Under the pieces are notes generated by a model, which did not search any database, was not told where the DNA came from, and saw nothing but the letters and a program-made list of their open reading frames with translations. Made by a program: the position numbers and the translations under genes. 64,000 nt of DNA, taken from positions 45,420-109,419 of the forward strand of contig JADGFI010000017.1 of NCBI GenBank assembly GCA_016743945.1. The letters run 5' to 3'. Below, one piece after another: positions 1 to 7,750 of this stretch (the stretch's first letter is position 1; each line of letters opens with the position of its first letter). Origin of the DNA: Desulfobacteraceae bacterium (GTDB taxonomy: Bacteria; Desulfobacterota; Desulfobacteria; Desulfobacterales; Desulfobacteraceae).

Positions 1-1
1 T

Positions 2-475
2 GCAATGCAGATCTGTCTGCATCAGATATTTAATTGTCCATACTCAGGTTCAGCCAGAAAATTTTATTTTGAATCCAAGTCAATGGAATTGATCGCCCAC
101 AAACTGGCGCTATTGGAAGTACAAAATCATACAAAAACTTCGCCCCTGAAATCCATAGATATTGAACGTATGCATTATGCAGGAGAACTTTTGAAGCAAG
201 ATTGTCAAAATCCGCCAAAAATAATTGATCTGGTAAAAAAAATAGGAACTTCCCGTACAAAATTTTTCACTGAATTTCGCCAGGTTCATGGACTTTCTCC
301 CTCAGCTTATCTTCGTTGCAGCCGCATGGAAAAAGCAAAAAACATTTTGGAAAATCAAAGCATGAACGTTGCAGAAATTGCCACTTATCTTGGTTTTTCC
401 AGCTCCAGCCATTTTACCAGAACCTTTAAACAGTATTATGGTATTTCTCCGGGTCTTTATAGTAAAAAGTACTAA
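2..475 (+). CDS. AraC-family transcriptional regulator, C-terminal part (5' end outside window)
   Basis: The visible 157 residues are the end of an AraC/XylS regulator. Two helix-turn-helix units lie in the last ~100 residues, the second with the family-typical run VAEIATYLGFSS...FTRTFKQYYGISP. The residues before it (QIFNCPYSG...FYFESKSMELIAHKL) align with the middle of the complete 343-aa AraC protein at 9867-10898, so about 180 residues are missing upstream. The frame is open to the window edge and the ATG at 5 is probably internal. A TonB receptor gene starts 120 nt downstream on the same strand, the same arrangement as the second AraC-receptor pair, so a PchR-like role as activator of that receptor is likely. 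The ligand is unknown. Confidence 0.9.
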   Translation, partial: AMQICLHQIFNCPYSGSARKFYFESKSMELIAHKLALLEVQNHTKTSPLKSIDIERMHYAGELLKQDCQNPPKIIDLVKKIGTSRTKFFTEFRQVHGLSPSAYLRCSRMEKAKNILENQSMNVAEIATYLGFSSSSHFTRTFKQYYGISPGLYSKKY

Positions 476-595
476 CTGGATAAAAAAATGTACGCATGTG
501 CATGAATTATCATCTGTTTTGTGTTTTAGTTGTGGCGAATATTGTATTGAAAGATAACTTTTTTCGCACCACAACAACAAAGTGAGGCACATCTT

Positions 596-2719
596 ATGTC
601 CAGTTTAAAAATACAGTTTTTTTACGGAATTTTTATTTTATTTATAACAACGGCTCTTATTCAACAGTGCTTTGCAGCAGAAGATTCGTCCAAGGCCTTA
701 AGTATTGGAAAAATCACGGTGACAGCAGACAAACGTAAAGAAAATATTCAGGAAGTTCCCTCTGCAATCACCGCTTTAACGGAAACCAATATAGAAGATG
801 CGGACATTGAGAATGTGAATGATCTTGTTAAATTCATTCCCAATATGTTTTCGGGTTCTTCGATGCAAGGATATGGGGAGATCAACTTCAGGGGGATAAG
901 TCTCAGCCAGTTTACCGGGAAAAATCCGGTTGTGATTTTTATTGACGGTATTGCCCAGGATCACTATTCAAACTATGTTGTGGATATGACTAACTTAGAG
1001 AGAGTGGAGGTACTTCGGGGCTCCCAGGGTACATTATACGGAAAAAATGCCATTGGTGGTGTAATAAATATTTTTTCAAAAAAACCGGGCAACGATTTTG
1101 AAACAAAAATTACAACCCAAGCCGGAGGAAATGAAACTTACAGAATTAAAGCTTTTGCCAATGGGCCGATAGTAAAGGACAAGTTTTTTTTCGGATTGTC
1201 GGGAAACTACTATCAAACAGACGGGTATATGAAAAATGATCATCCGGATGGAGGTCATTTTGATGATGAAGAGTCCCTTAGCTTAAAATCAAGCCTGAGA
1301 TGGATTCCGTCAGAGAAGATGGAGGTAAACTTTCATGCTGGAATGTCTCAAAGATGGGATGGAAGCGGGGTTCAGATTGCTGCAAATTCAGGTGAAGTGG
1401 AATACCATGCCCATAAAAATCCCGATGACAAATCAGAGCCGACTTCCTCTAATACAGCCTTGAATATAGGATATGAGGGAAATAATTTTGATTTTACCTC
1501 AATTAGCACTTACAGTTACAATGAGATGGATGCATGGATGGACCAATGTTATATAAAGGATACTAGACCCGTTGCTATCTGTGACTCTGATAACCGCATA
1601 TTTTCCCAGGAATTTCGCATTCAGTCGCCAGATAAAAAACAAGGGATTAAATGGCTTGGAGGGATCTATTATTCCGATGATGACCTTGAATATACAGATA
1701 ATGCCATGCTTTACGATACAAAAGCATGGTTTGGCCATGATGTAAAATATAACTGGGCTGATAATATAAAAGAGAATACAATGGCAGCCTTTGGACAGAT
1801 GACATTCCCCCTTCCGGGTAGGTTCGCATTTACTGCGGGGCTGAGATACGAGCGTGTAAACAAGGAGATGGATTACAGATATGAATTGACCCGCACAGAT
1901 ACGGGGGCGATCTTACCGGAAGATCCTTTTATGCCCGGGAGCCCAACACTGATAACATACAATATCGATGACAACTGGGATGCCTTTCTTCCCAAAGGAG
2001 TGCTCTCCTGGACAATCAACAAAGACGCCATGATCTATGCAAGCGTTACCAAGGGTTATCTGGCAGGGGGGTTCAATCTTTGTGAAAATATAAAGGAACG
2101 GGCAAAATTTGATGAACAGAGTTCAATTGACTATGAGCTGGGAGCAAAGACCTCCTGGCTTGACAACCGGCTGATTTTCAATGCCAATCTTTTTTATATG
2201 GATATCAAGGATATGCACGTCTATTATGCACCTGATCCGGTTACCTATCTTACTTCCAATGCAGGAAAAGCGCATTCCCAGGGAGTTGAGGTTGAAGTAA
2301 AGGCAAGACCTGTCAGAGGCCTCGACATAATTGCAGGATTTGGTCTGGTTGATGCTGAATATGACAAATATACCAATAGTGCCGGCAAAGACTGCTCAGG
2401 GAAAACCTTGGTACGTACACCGGATTACACCTTAAATCTGGCTCTCCAGTACAGACATTCTACCGGATTTTTTTCAAGAATTGATATGCAGGGGTATGGT
2501 CAAAATTATTTTGATGATGCCAATACCGTCAGCCAGAAAGCATATGAAATCTATAATGCAAAAATAGGATATGAAGGTTCAAACTGGGATATATATCTTT
2601 ATGGTAAGAATCTTTTTGATAAGGAGTATTTCAGCTTTGGCAGAACCAATGCAGTGGGACTCATAGCCAATGTCGGTGAGCCTCAAACCTTTGGGATAAT
2701 AGTTTCAAGACGATTCTAA
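596..2719 (+). CDS. TonB-dependent outer-membrane receptor
   Basis: A 707-aa outer-membrane receptor. It has a signal peptide (hydrophobic core about residues 10-26, cleavage near CFAAED), a TonB-box-like KITVTADKR around residue 40, a plug domain with the typical LERVEVLRGSQGTLYGKNA and GGVINI, and a long beta-barrel ending in the C-terminal aromatic residue of SRRF. It should import a siderophore-like or metal complex using TonB energy. A GTGAGG ribosome site precedes the ATG. An AraC regulator lies directly upstream and an SBP 81 nt downstream, so this looks like a regulated uptake unit. The substrate cannot be read from sequence. Two paralogues lie at 7751-9748 and 16500-18581. Confidence 0.95.
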   Translation: MSSLKIQFFYGIFILFITTALIQQCFAAEDSSKALSIGKITVTADKRKENIQEVPSAITALTETNIEDADIENVNDLVKFIPNMFSGSSMQGYGEINFRGISLSQFTGKNPVVIFIDGIAQDHYSNYVVDMTNLERVEVLRGSQGTLYGKNAIGGVINIFSKKPGNDFETKITTQAGGNETYRIKAFANGPIVKDKFFFGLSGNYYQTDGYMKNDHPDGGHFDDEESLSLKSSLRWIPSEKMEVNFHAGMSQRWDGSGVQIAANSGEVEYHAHKNPDDKSEPTSSNTALNIGYEGNNFDFTSISTYSYNEMDAWMDQCYIKDTRPVAICDSDNRIFSQEFRIQSPDKKQGIKWLGGIYYSDDDLEYTDNAMLYDTKAWFGHDVKYNWADNIKENTMAAFGQMTFPLPGRFAFTAGLRYERVNKEMDYRYELTRTDTGAILPEDPFMPGSPTLITYNIDDNWDAFLPKGVLSWTINKDAMIYASVTKGYLAGGFNLCENIKERAKFDEQSSIDYELGAKTSWLDNRLIFNANLFYMDIKDMHVYYAPDPVTYLTSNAGKAHSQGVEVEVKARPVRGLDIIAGFGLVDAEYDKYTNSAGKDCSGKTLVRTPDYTLNLALQYRHSTGFFSRIDMQGYGQNYFDDANTVSQKAYEIYNAKIGYEGSNWDIYLYGKNLFDKEYFSFGRTNAVGLIANVGEPQTFGIIVSRRF

Positions 2720-2800
2720 GGATCTAGGCGGGACGTTCAAACGGCATGTTTTCTTTAAAAGAATAATATTGGGATTTCTTTACTCAAGGAGAAACTTAAG

Positions 2801-3931
2801 ATGAATAAAAAGGCAACAGCTCTTCTCTGTTTTTTAGTGTTAAATTATTTCTTCATTGGTTTTACTGAAGGAAACCCTGCTCAATCGGTTGAACGCGTGG
2901 AAAACAGACCCGCCTGGCTACTTGGTGAAACCGCTTCAACCATCACAATATTGGACGACGCAGAAGAAAGGGTTACAATAAAAAAAGACATCAAAACAAT
3001 TGTCGCAATAGGAACTGCATATCTTTATACTACAATCAGGGCTTTGAAATCAGAAAATAAAGTTGTTGGTATTAGTGACTGGATTTGTAGGCAAAAAACA
3101 ATTCTTCCTGTAATGGCTAATATAACAAATATTGTTCAAACCGCAGGAACTATAAATTATGAAAAAATATATGAAATCAATCCGGATATTGTTGTTATGA
3201 TTTCTCCTTTTGTTTACAAAAAGATTGATACAAAATTGGCTTCAAATATTCCTGTTATAAAGCTTAAGCCTAATAACCTGGAATCCATAGCAAAATTAGG
3301 CAAGATACTTGACAGAGAAAGTGAAGCCAAAGAATATGTTAATTGGATAATATCAAAAACAAGTGTAATTGAAAAAAAGACAGCATCACTTGGGAAAAAT
3401 GAGATAAAAGAGGTTTTTTTCTATTATGGTGGAGATTCCGGTATTTCACCGCCTCCACCCTATGGAACATATGGTAAAGACAATTATTGGGTAAATGATT
3501 CCATCAAAAAATCTGGAGGAAAGAGTATAACCTGGACGTTGCCGGGAGAATGGATAACAGTAGACCCTGAGTGGATCATAGAAAAAAACCCGTCCATAAT
3601 AATTAGGGAATTTTTTGTATCGGGGCATGACCCTGCAATGGGCTATGATGTTAACGATACTACAAAAATACAAAAAATGATGGAACGGCTCGTTTCAAGA
3701 CCTTCCTTCATAACCTCTGATGCTGTAAAAAACAAAAATGTATATATCTGCAGTGGTGTATTTATTCAGTCTTACTGGTTCATAGGATTAAATTATTATG
3801 CCAAATGGTTCCATCCGGCATTATTCAAAGATATTGATCCGGAAGCTGTTCATCAGGAGTTTTTAACAAAATTTCTAAGGTTGGATTATGACTTAAAACA
3901 CAATGGAGTTTTTGCATATTCCGGTAAGTAG
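2801..3931 (+). CDS. Periplasmic substrate-binding protein, TroA/FepB-like (copy 1)
   Basis: A 376-aa exported binding protein of the periplasmic_binding_2 (iron-complex/B12) fold. It has an N-terminal signal peptide (hydrophobic residues 8-22) with no lipobox cysteine. The first lobe includes KTIVAIGTA..TTIRAL and YEKIYEINPDIVVM. The second lobe has the signatures PPPPYGTYGKDN and GEWITVDPEWIIEKNPS. The start follows AAGGAG at good spacing. It follows the TonB receptor and is followed by a terminator. The closely similar protein at 5012-6142 is a duplicate. No BtuC/FecCD permease or ATPase is present, so it is an orphan SBP. It may hand substrate to a distant ABC importer or act as a scavenger; the ligand is unknown. 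Confidence 0.9.
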   Translation: MNKKATALLCFLVLNYFFIGFTEGNPAQSVERVENRPAWLLGETASTITILDDAEERVTIKKDIKTIVAIGTAYLYTTIRALKSENKVVGISDWICRQKTILPVMANITNIVQTAGTINYEKIYEINPDIVVMISPFVYKKIDTKLASNIPVIKLKPNNLESIAKLGKILDRESEAKEYVNWIISKTSVIEKKTASLGKNEIKEVFFYYGGDSGISPPPPYGTYGKDNYWVNDSIKKSGGKSITWTLPGEWITVDPEWIIEKNPSIIIREFFVSGHDPAMGYDVNDTTKIQKMMERLVSRPSFITSDAVKNKNVYICSGVFIQSYWFIGLNYYAKWFHPALFKDIDPEAVHQEFLTKFLRLDYDLKHNGVFAYSGK

Positions 3932-3934
3932 AGT

Positions 3935-3966
3935 AAAAAAAACTGGCTCTGATCAGCCAGTTTTTT
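3935..3966 (+). terminator. Rho-independent terminator after SBP copy 1
   Basis: Perfect 8-bp stem AACTGGCT/AGCCAGTT around the loop CTGATC, flanked by A-run and T-run (TTTTTT). It lies 3 nt after the SBP stop and works for + strand transcription. The symmetric A/T flanks would also allow some function on the other strand. Confidence 0.85.
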
Positions 3967-4039
3967 GATGCATATTTGGATTAATCGATTCAATGCGATT
4001 TTAACGATTGAGCCCGGGAGGGAAACAGGAGAACGATTG

Positions 4040-4696
4040 ATGCAAAAGGAAATAAAAAAAAACAAAAAAGGGTTCTGGAGTAAGACTACAGCCGAGTATG
4101 ATAACCATACCTCAGGTTCCCGGAATAATTACCAACAGCTGGTAAAACAAATTGCCGTTGATGTGGGAGGTGCAAAGCATGTCCTTGATGTGGGGGCGGG
4201 CACAGGAGAGATGGCGCTGGCCATTGCTGAAAATGCCACTGCTGTTGATGCCGTTGATCTGACTCCGGAGATGATAGCGGTTGGAAAAAATAAGGCTATT
4301 CAAAGGGGAATTGATAACATTAAATTTACTGTTCAGGATGCGTCTGCTCTTGATTTTAAAGATAATTCCTTTGATGCTGTAATCGTCTCCAACCTGCTCC
4401 ATATTATCGACAAACCTGGAAAGGCACTTCTGGAGATAAATCGGGTACTCATCCCCGGTGGCCTGCTGGTTGCACCCACATTTCTCCATGGAGAAACGAT
4501 TGTCAGTCTTTTTTTATCCCTTCTCTTCCAGATAAAGGGCTTTCCGATTTATCACAGGTTTTCTACAAAAAGTTTTGCACGACTGATCAACGATTCGGGG
4601 TTTAAGGTGATTATCCAGACAAGACAAGCCGGATTCATGCCCATATCCTATGTTGTGGCAAAAACCTTGAAAATAGGGGGTCAGGTCTACGTTTGA
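4040..4696 (+). CDS. Class I SAM-dependent methyltransferase (UbiE/Methyltransf_11 type)
   Basis: A 218-aa Rossmann-fold methyltransferase. The SAM-binding motif I is VLDVGAGTGEMA, followed by the acidic strand-2 end AVDAVDLTPEM, motif II DNSFDAVIVSNLLHII and motif III NRVLIPGG. The frame is open back to 3965, but the ATG at 4040 is chosen because AGGAGA lies 7 nt upstream and the longer version would begin inside the upstream terminator. It resembles the enzyme at 26570-27253 (shared DNSFD..NLLHII and RVL.PGG). It sits between two SBP paralogues; the methyl acceptor is unknown. The stop codon lies inside a 15-bp inverted repeat. Confidence 0.85.
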   Translation: MQKEIKKNKKGFWSKTTAEYDNHTSGSRNNYQQLVKQIAVDVGGAKHVLDVGAGTGEMALAIAENATAVDAVDLTPEMIAVGKNKAIQRGIDNIKFTVQDASALDFKDNSFDAVIVSNLLHIIDKPGKALLEINRVLIPGGLLVAPTFLHGETIVSLFLSLLFQIKGFPIYHRFSTKSFARLINDSGFKVIIQTRQAGFMPISYVVAKTLKIGGQVYV

Positions 4697-4742
4697 CCTT
4701 TAAGGACAAACTTGCTAAAAAGGTCAAACGTAGGCTTGACCT
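4683..4742. repeat. Imperfect inverted repeat overlapping the methyltransferase stop
   Basis: Perfect 15-bp arms at 4687-4701 (CTACGTTTGACCTTT) and 4719-4733 with a 17-nt spacer. Short outer arms AGGTC/GACCT make a roughly 60-bp palindromic unit with AGGTC..GACCT ends. No T-run follows on the + strand, so it is not a standard terminator. It could be a transcript-stabilising hairpin or a small REP/MITE-like insertion. Confidence 0.7.
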
Positions 4743-4760
4743 CTTATCTCTTAGCTAATT

Positions 4761-4802
4761 AGACATAATTTGTCTTGACACCCTTGGAAAGATATATTAC
4801 AA
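4761..4802 (+). promoter_or_regulatory. Promoter with dyad operator upstream of SBP copy 2
   Basis: TTGACA at 4775-4780 is followed by TTACAA or the overlapping TACAAG about 16-17 nt later. The -35 overlaps a perfect dyad AGACA-TAATT-TGTCT at 4761-4775, a plausible repressor or activator site. This would start a ~200-nt leader before the SBP gene at 5012. Sequence-based call only. Confidence 0.55.
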
Positions 4803-4804
4803 GA

Positions 4805-4957
4805 ACAATTTAATGAGGCATGAAGCCTTTTGATATGGTCGCTATAACCAAGTTTGTTTCGATATAAAGATCCGGTTTCCAAGGCCGGAGTATTTGCATA
4901 TTAAACACAATTAAGCCAGGAAGGCCGGGATATTATCCGGATTTCCCGGCTTTTTTT
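4805..4957 (+). promoter_or_regulatory. Leader with attenuator-like terminator ahead of SBP copy 2
   Basis: Between the promoter at 4775 and the gene start at 5012 lies a leader that ends in an intrinsic terminator. The stem is GCCGGGA (4924-4930) with TCCCGGC (4944-4950), followed by seven T (4951-4957). A second left arm, AAGCCAGGAA (4913-4922), can pair with the same right arm (TTCCCGGCTT, one mismatch), so alternative structures are possible. A terminator between a promoter and the gene it serves suggests conditional read-through (riboswitch, RNA-binding protein or attenuation). No known riboswitch class was recognised. The run CCAAGGCCGGA also occurs in near-identical form in the leader at 46621-46711. 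Confidence 0.5.
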
Positions 4958-5011
4958 ATGTTTATAATTTGTGAATTTATCTTTAGATAAGGAGAATGAC
5001 AAAAAATCAAA

Positions 5012-6142
5012 ATGAATATAAAAAGAAAAGTTCTATTATGCATTTTGTTGTTGAATTTTGTCTGTACTGTTTTTGCTGAAAGAAGTTTTATTAAATCTGT
5101 TGAGCCCATAAAGAAGAATCCAGGCTGGCTGATAAAAGAAAGCGCTTCCTCGATCACGATATTGGATGATGGGGGGGTAGAAGTTTTTATGAAAAAAGAG
5201 ATCAAAACAATTGTCGTGTTAGGGGCCATACCTCTCTGCGTTACAATCAGAGCCTTAAATGCCGAAAACAAAGTTGTTGGAGTAAGTGACTGGATTTCCC
5301 AATGTAAGACGATTCTTCCTGTAATGGGCAACCTGACTGACATTGTTCAAGTATCGGAATCGATAAATTATGAAAAAATTTATGAAATTAATCCGGATAT
5401 TGTTCTTGTAATGGCACATTATTTTTCTGAAAATATTGATAAAAAGCTGGCTTCAAATATTCCTGTTGTACGTCTGAAGATGAACAATACAGAGAGCATA
5501 GCAAAATTAGGCAAGATACTTGGCAGGGAAAGTGAGGCCAGAGAATATATTGACTGGATAATATCTAAAACAACTGTAATTGAAGAAAGAACAGCCACCT
5601 TTGGAAAAAATGAGATAAAAGAGGCGTTCTTTTATTATGGGGGCGATTGTGGAATGTCGCTGCCTCCTCCCTATGGAACCTATGGTAAAGACAATTTCAA
5701 GGTGAACGGTTCCATAAAAAAAGCCGGGGGGAAAAGCATAACCTGGACTCTGCCCGGAGAATGGATAACAGTAGACCCCGAATGGATCATAGAAAAAAAT
5801 CCTTCCACGATAATTCGGGATTTTTTTGCATTAGATGACGATTCTGCAATGGGCTATGATGTTAATGAGACTGTAAAAGTAAAAAAAATGATGGAACAGA
5901 TCGTTTCAAGTCCGGCGTTTGCAGCCTCTGATGCTGTAAAAAATAAAGATGTGCATATTTGCAGTGGTTTTTTTATTCAGGCTTACTGGTTCATAGGATT
6001 AAATTATTATGCTAAATGGCTTCATCCTGAATTGTTTAAAGATATTGACCCTGAAGCGGTTCACCAGGAGTTCTTAACAAAATTTTTAAGGGTGGATTAT
6101 GATTTAAAAAAGCGCGGCGTTTTTTCTTATTCCGTCAGGTAG
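5012..6142 (+). CDS. Periplasmic substrate-binding protein, TroA/FepB-like (copy 2)
   Basis: A 376-aa paralogue of the protein at 2801-3931: same length, same lobes, shared PPPYGTYGKDN and GEWITVDPEWIIEKNPS, and a C-terminus differing by only a few residues. It has a signal peptide with cleavage near CTVFAERS and no lipobox. The start ATG lies 20 nt after AAGGAG in the leader, spacing longer than ideal, but it is the only start giving a complete signal peptide. Unlike copy 1 it has its own promoter, leader and terminator, so the two copies may be expressed under different conditions. The ligand is probably a metal complex, by family; no partner permease is seen. Confidence 0.9.
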   Translation: MNIKRKVLLCILLLNFVCTVFAERSFIKSVEPIKKNPGWLIKESASSITILDDGGVEVFMKKEIKTIVVLGAIPLCVTIRALNAENKVVGVSDWISQCKTILPVMGNLTDIVQVSESINYEKIYEINPDIVLVMAHYFSENIDKKLASNIPVVRLKMNNTESIAKLGKILGRESEAREYIDWIISKTTVIEERTATFGKNEIKEAFFYYGGDCGMSLPPPYGTYGKDNFKVNGSIKKAGGKSITWTLPGEWITVDPEWIIEKNPSTIIRDFFALDDDSAMGYDVNETVKVKKMMEQIVSSPAFAASDAVKNKDVHICSGFFIQAYWFIGLNYYAKWLHPELFKDIDPEAVHQEFLTKFLRVDYDLKKRGVFSYSVR

Positions 6143-6158
6143 GGATATAAGATATCTC

Positions 6159-6190
6159 GGTGTGGACTCATGAAACACACCTTCCTTTTT
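6159..6190 (+). terminator. Weak terminator after SBP copy 2
   Basis: A 6-bp stem GGTGTG (6159-6164)/CACACC (6176-6181) followed by a pyrimidine-rich TTCCTTTTT. It lies between the convergent SBP and MFS genes. Confidence 0.45.
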
Positions 6191-6262
6191 CCCGATCCGT
6201 GTTTCCAGTTCATCACATATTTTGTAAAAAACTTACGGCTTCGTCTAATGCCCTGTAGAACA

Positions 6263-7447
6263 TCACGAGCAACGAGGTCTGGATTTATAAATTTTCATCA
6301 GGAAATATGGTTGCAACAATGCTATAACGACGGCTAAAATAGCTACCCGCTCCATTCCAACCAGTACCCCGTTGCCTACAGTCATCAACATGGCTGATGA
6401 AAGAAGGGCGGCAATTCCGTTGGCGCCATGTTGAACAGAGGACAACAATGCCATAAACGCCGCTCTTTCATGGGGTTTCGGTGATTTGGATGCTTCAGAG
6501 GTAGCAGACACATTACGAATACAGACATTTCCCATAAACATGACAAAAATCAGCAGAAGCGGGGTTAGCGGTTCATGAATAAATCCGTCGTATATGAAGA
6601 GGATCAACACAATGGTTCCTGTGATATTCGTTGTTATGGAACCGATTTTATCGGACAGGCGCCCCCCCAGCTGAATCATCCCCAAGCTAAACACGCCGCC
6701 AACCATATACAACATCCAGAGGGATTCACGGGGATACCCCTGATTGAATTGAAAGAAGGCCGAAACATTGGGGATAATCAGAAAAGATGTGAACATAGCC
6801 GATGCCATCATCAGCATCGCCATTAAATTGTCTCTGTTCTTCAGTAAAGCCAGGATAGAGACAACCGGGTTGTCTTTTTTTGCCAAATGCTCCGTCATTG
6901 AGGGTGTATACTTAATGATTACCAGGACAACCAGGATTCCTATAATAGAAATGGCATAAAAAGGCGATTCCCAGTTGCCGAGTCTTGCAAGCTCCAATCC
7001 AAATGGAATGGCCACAATTGATGAGAGTGAGAAGGAGCCCATCACAACAGCCATGGCCTTCCCCCGACGCTGAGGGGGCACCACATCTGTAACCATTGAC
7101 AGAGATATCGCTGCGGCAGGGCCTCCAAAACAACCCGCCAGAATCCTGGCACCGATCAAACTGTACAGGTCACAGGCAAAGGCAGCACTTAAAGTTGCCA
7201 GAGAGAGTCCCGCAACTGAAACGATCGCAACAATCTTCCTGTCAAACCGATCTATAAAGCGGGCACAAATAATTCCAGAAAAAGCAATGGCCAATGTATA
7301 GCAACCACAAATAACACCTATATCTGAATTGGTTATGGCCAGCATTTTCGAAATATCAGGCCCCAAAGGCATTACCATCATAAAATCTATAATGTTCACG
7401 AACTGAACACTGGCTGCTATCCAAACATTTTTTTTCTCAACATTCAT
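6263..7447 (-). CDS. MFS transporter
   Basis: A 394-aa inner-membrane protein with about 12 hydrophobic segments. It carries the MFS loop motif ARFIDRFDRKIVA after TM2 and TM3, and a related LGGRLSDKIG in the second half, typical of drug/metabolite:H+ antiporters. The start ATG has a weak TAGGT site 5 nt upstream; no better candidate exists. It lies last in the leftward run of genes and is separated from the TonB receptor by a relic of the peptidase-like gene. An export role (for example a chelator or a toxic compound) fits the context but is not proven. Confidence 0.85.
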   Translation of the reverse strand: MNVEKKNVWIAASVQFVNIIDFMMVMPLGPDISKMLAITNSDIGVICGCYTLAIAFSGIICARFIDRFDRKIVAIVSVAGLSLATLSAAFACDLYSLIGARILAGCFGGPAAAISLSMVTDVVPPQRRGKAMAVVMGSFSLSSIVAIPFGLELARLGNWESPFYAISIIGILVVLVIIKYTPSMTEHLAKKDNPVVSILALLKNRDNLMAMLMMASAMFTSFLIIPNVSAFFQFNQGYPRESLWMLYMVGGVFSLGMIQLGGRLSDKIGSITTNITGTIVLILFIYDGFIHEPLTPLLLIFVMFMGNVCIRNVSATSEASKSPKPHERAAFMALLSSVQHGANGIAALLSSAMLMTVGNGVLVGMERVAILAVVIALLQPYFLMKIYKSRPRCS

Positions 7448-7470
7448 ATTTTTACCTATTTTTTGTTCAC

Positions 7471-7742
7471 TTTTTTCTCCTGCTTATAGGGTTCGTTTAA
7501 TCTTATGAGTTGAAGTATTCTTCCTGTCTCCGATTAAATACCAATAATGCGGGTCAAGGAGACCCCGGACCGCTGATATCTGTAGGGTGACGATATCCTT
7601 CTCCATGGCGGCATGGAACAATGTCATCTGATATTGTGTGCGTTCCTCAAACCATACCTTGGCAACAGGATGCAAAGACACAGGAAGCTTTTTTTTTAAA
7701 ATTTCTGTAAAAAATTATGGAAAGTAATAAAACCGGTTTTTG
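7471..7742 (-). pseudogene. Relic of the 3' end of the ABC-2/M1-like gene at 11035-14595
   Basis: The last ~90 codons and 3' flank of the large gene at 11035-14595 are repeated here. The readable residues include SLHPVAK.WFE.RTQYQM and PHYWYL.GDRKNTSTH.IKRTL. Relative to the parent, about 162 bp (54 codons) are missing in frame. The missing part lies between two copies of GTCAAGGA (parent 11104 and 11268), which points to slippage or recombination between short direct repeats. The relic sits directly against the end of the TonB receptor and has no complete start. It shows that a second copy of the peptidase-like gene once stood here. Confidence 0.85.
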
Positions 7743-7750
7743 CAAATTGT

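Noticed and set aside
3965..4039. 25-codon N-terminal extension of the methyltransferase
   Set aside because: It would start inside the terminator of the previous gene, and a good ribosome site supports the ATG at 4040.
4913..4931. B12-box-like run AGCCAGGAAGGCCGG before SBP copy 2
   Set aside because: It resembles the last conserved box of cobalamin riboswitches, but none of the other conserved pieces (GCCACTG, the central CCCCCGC region) is present upstream. It is explained by the terminator arms.
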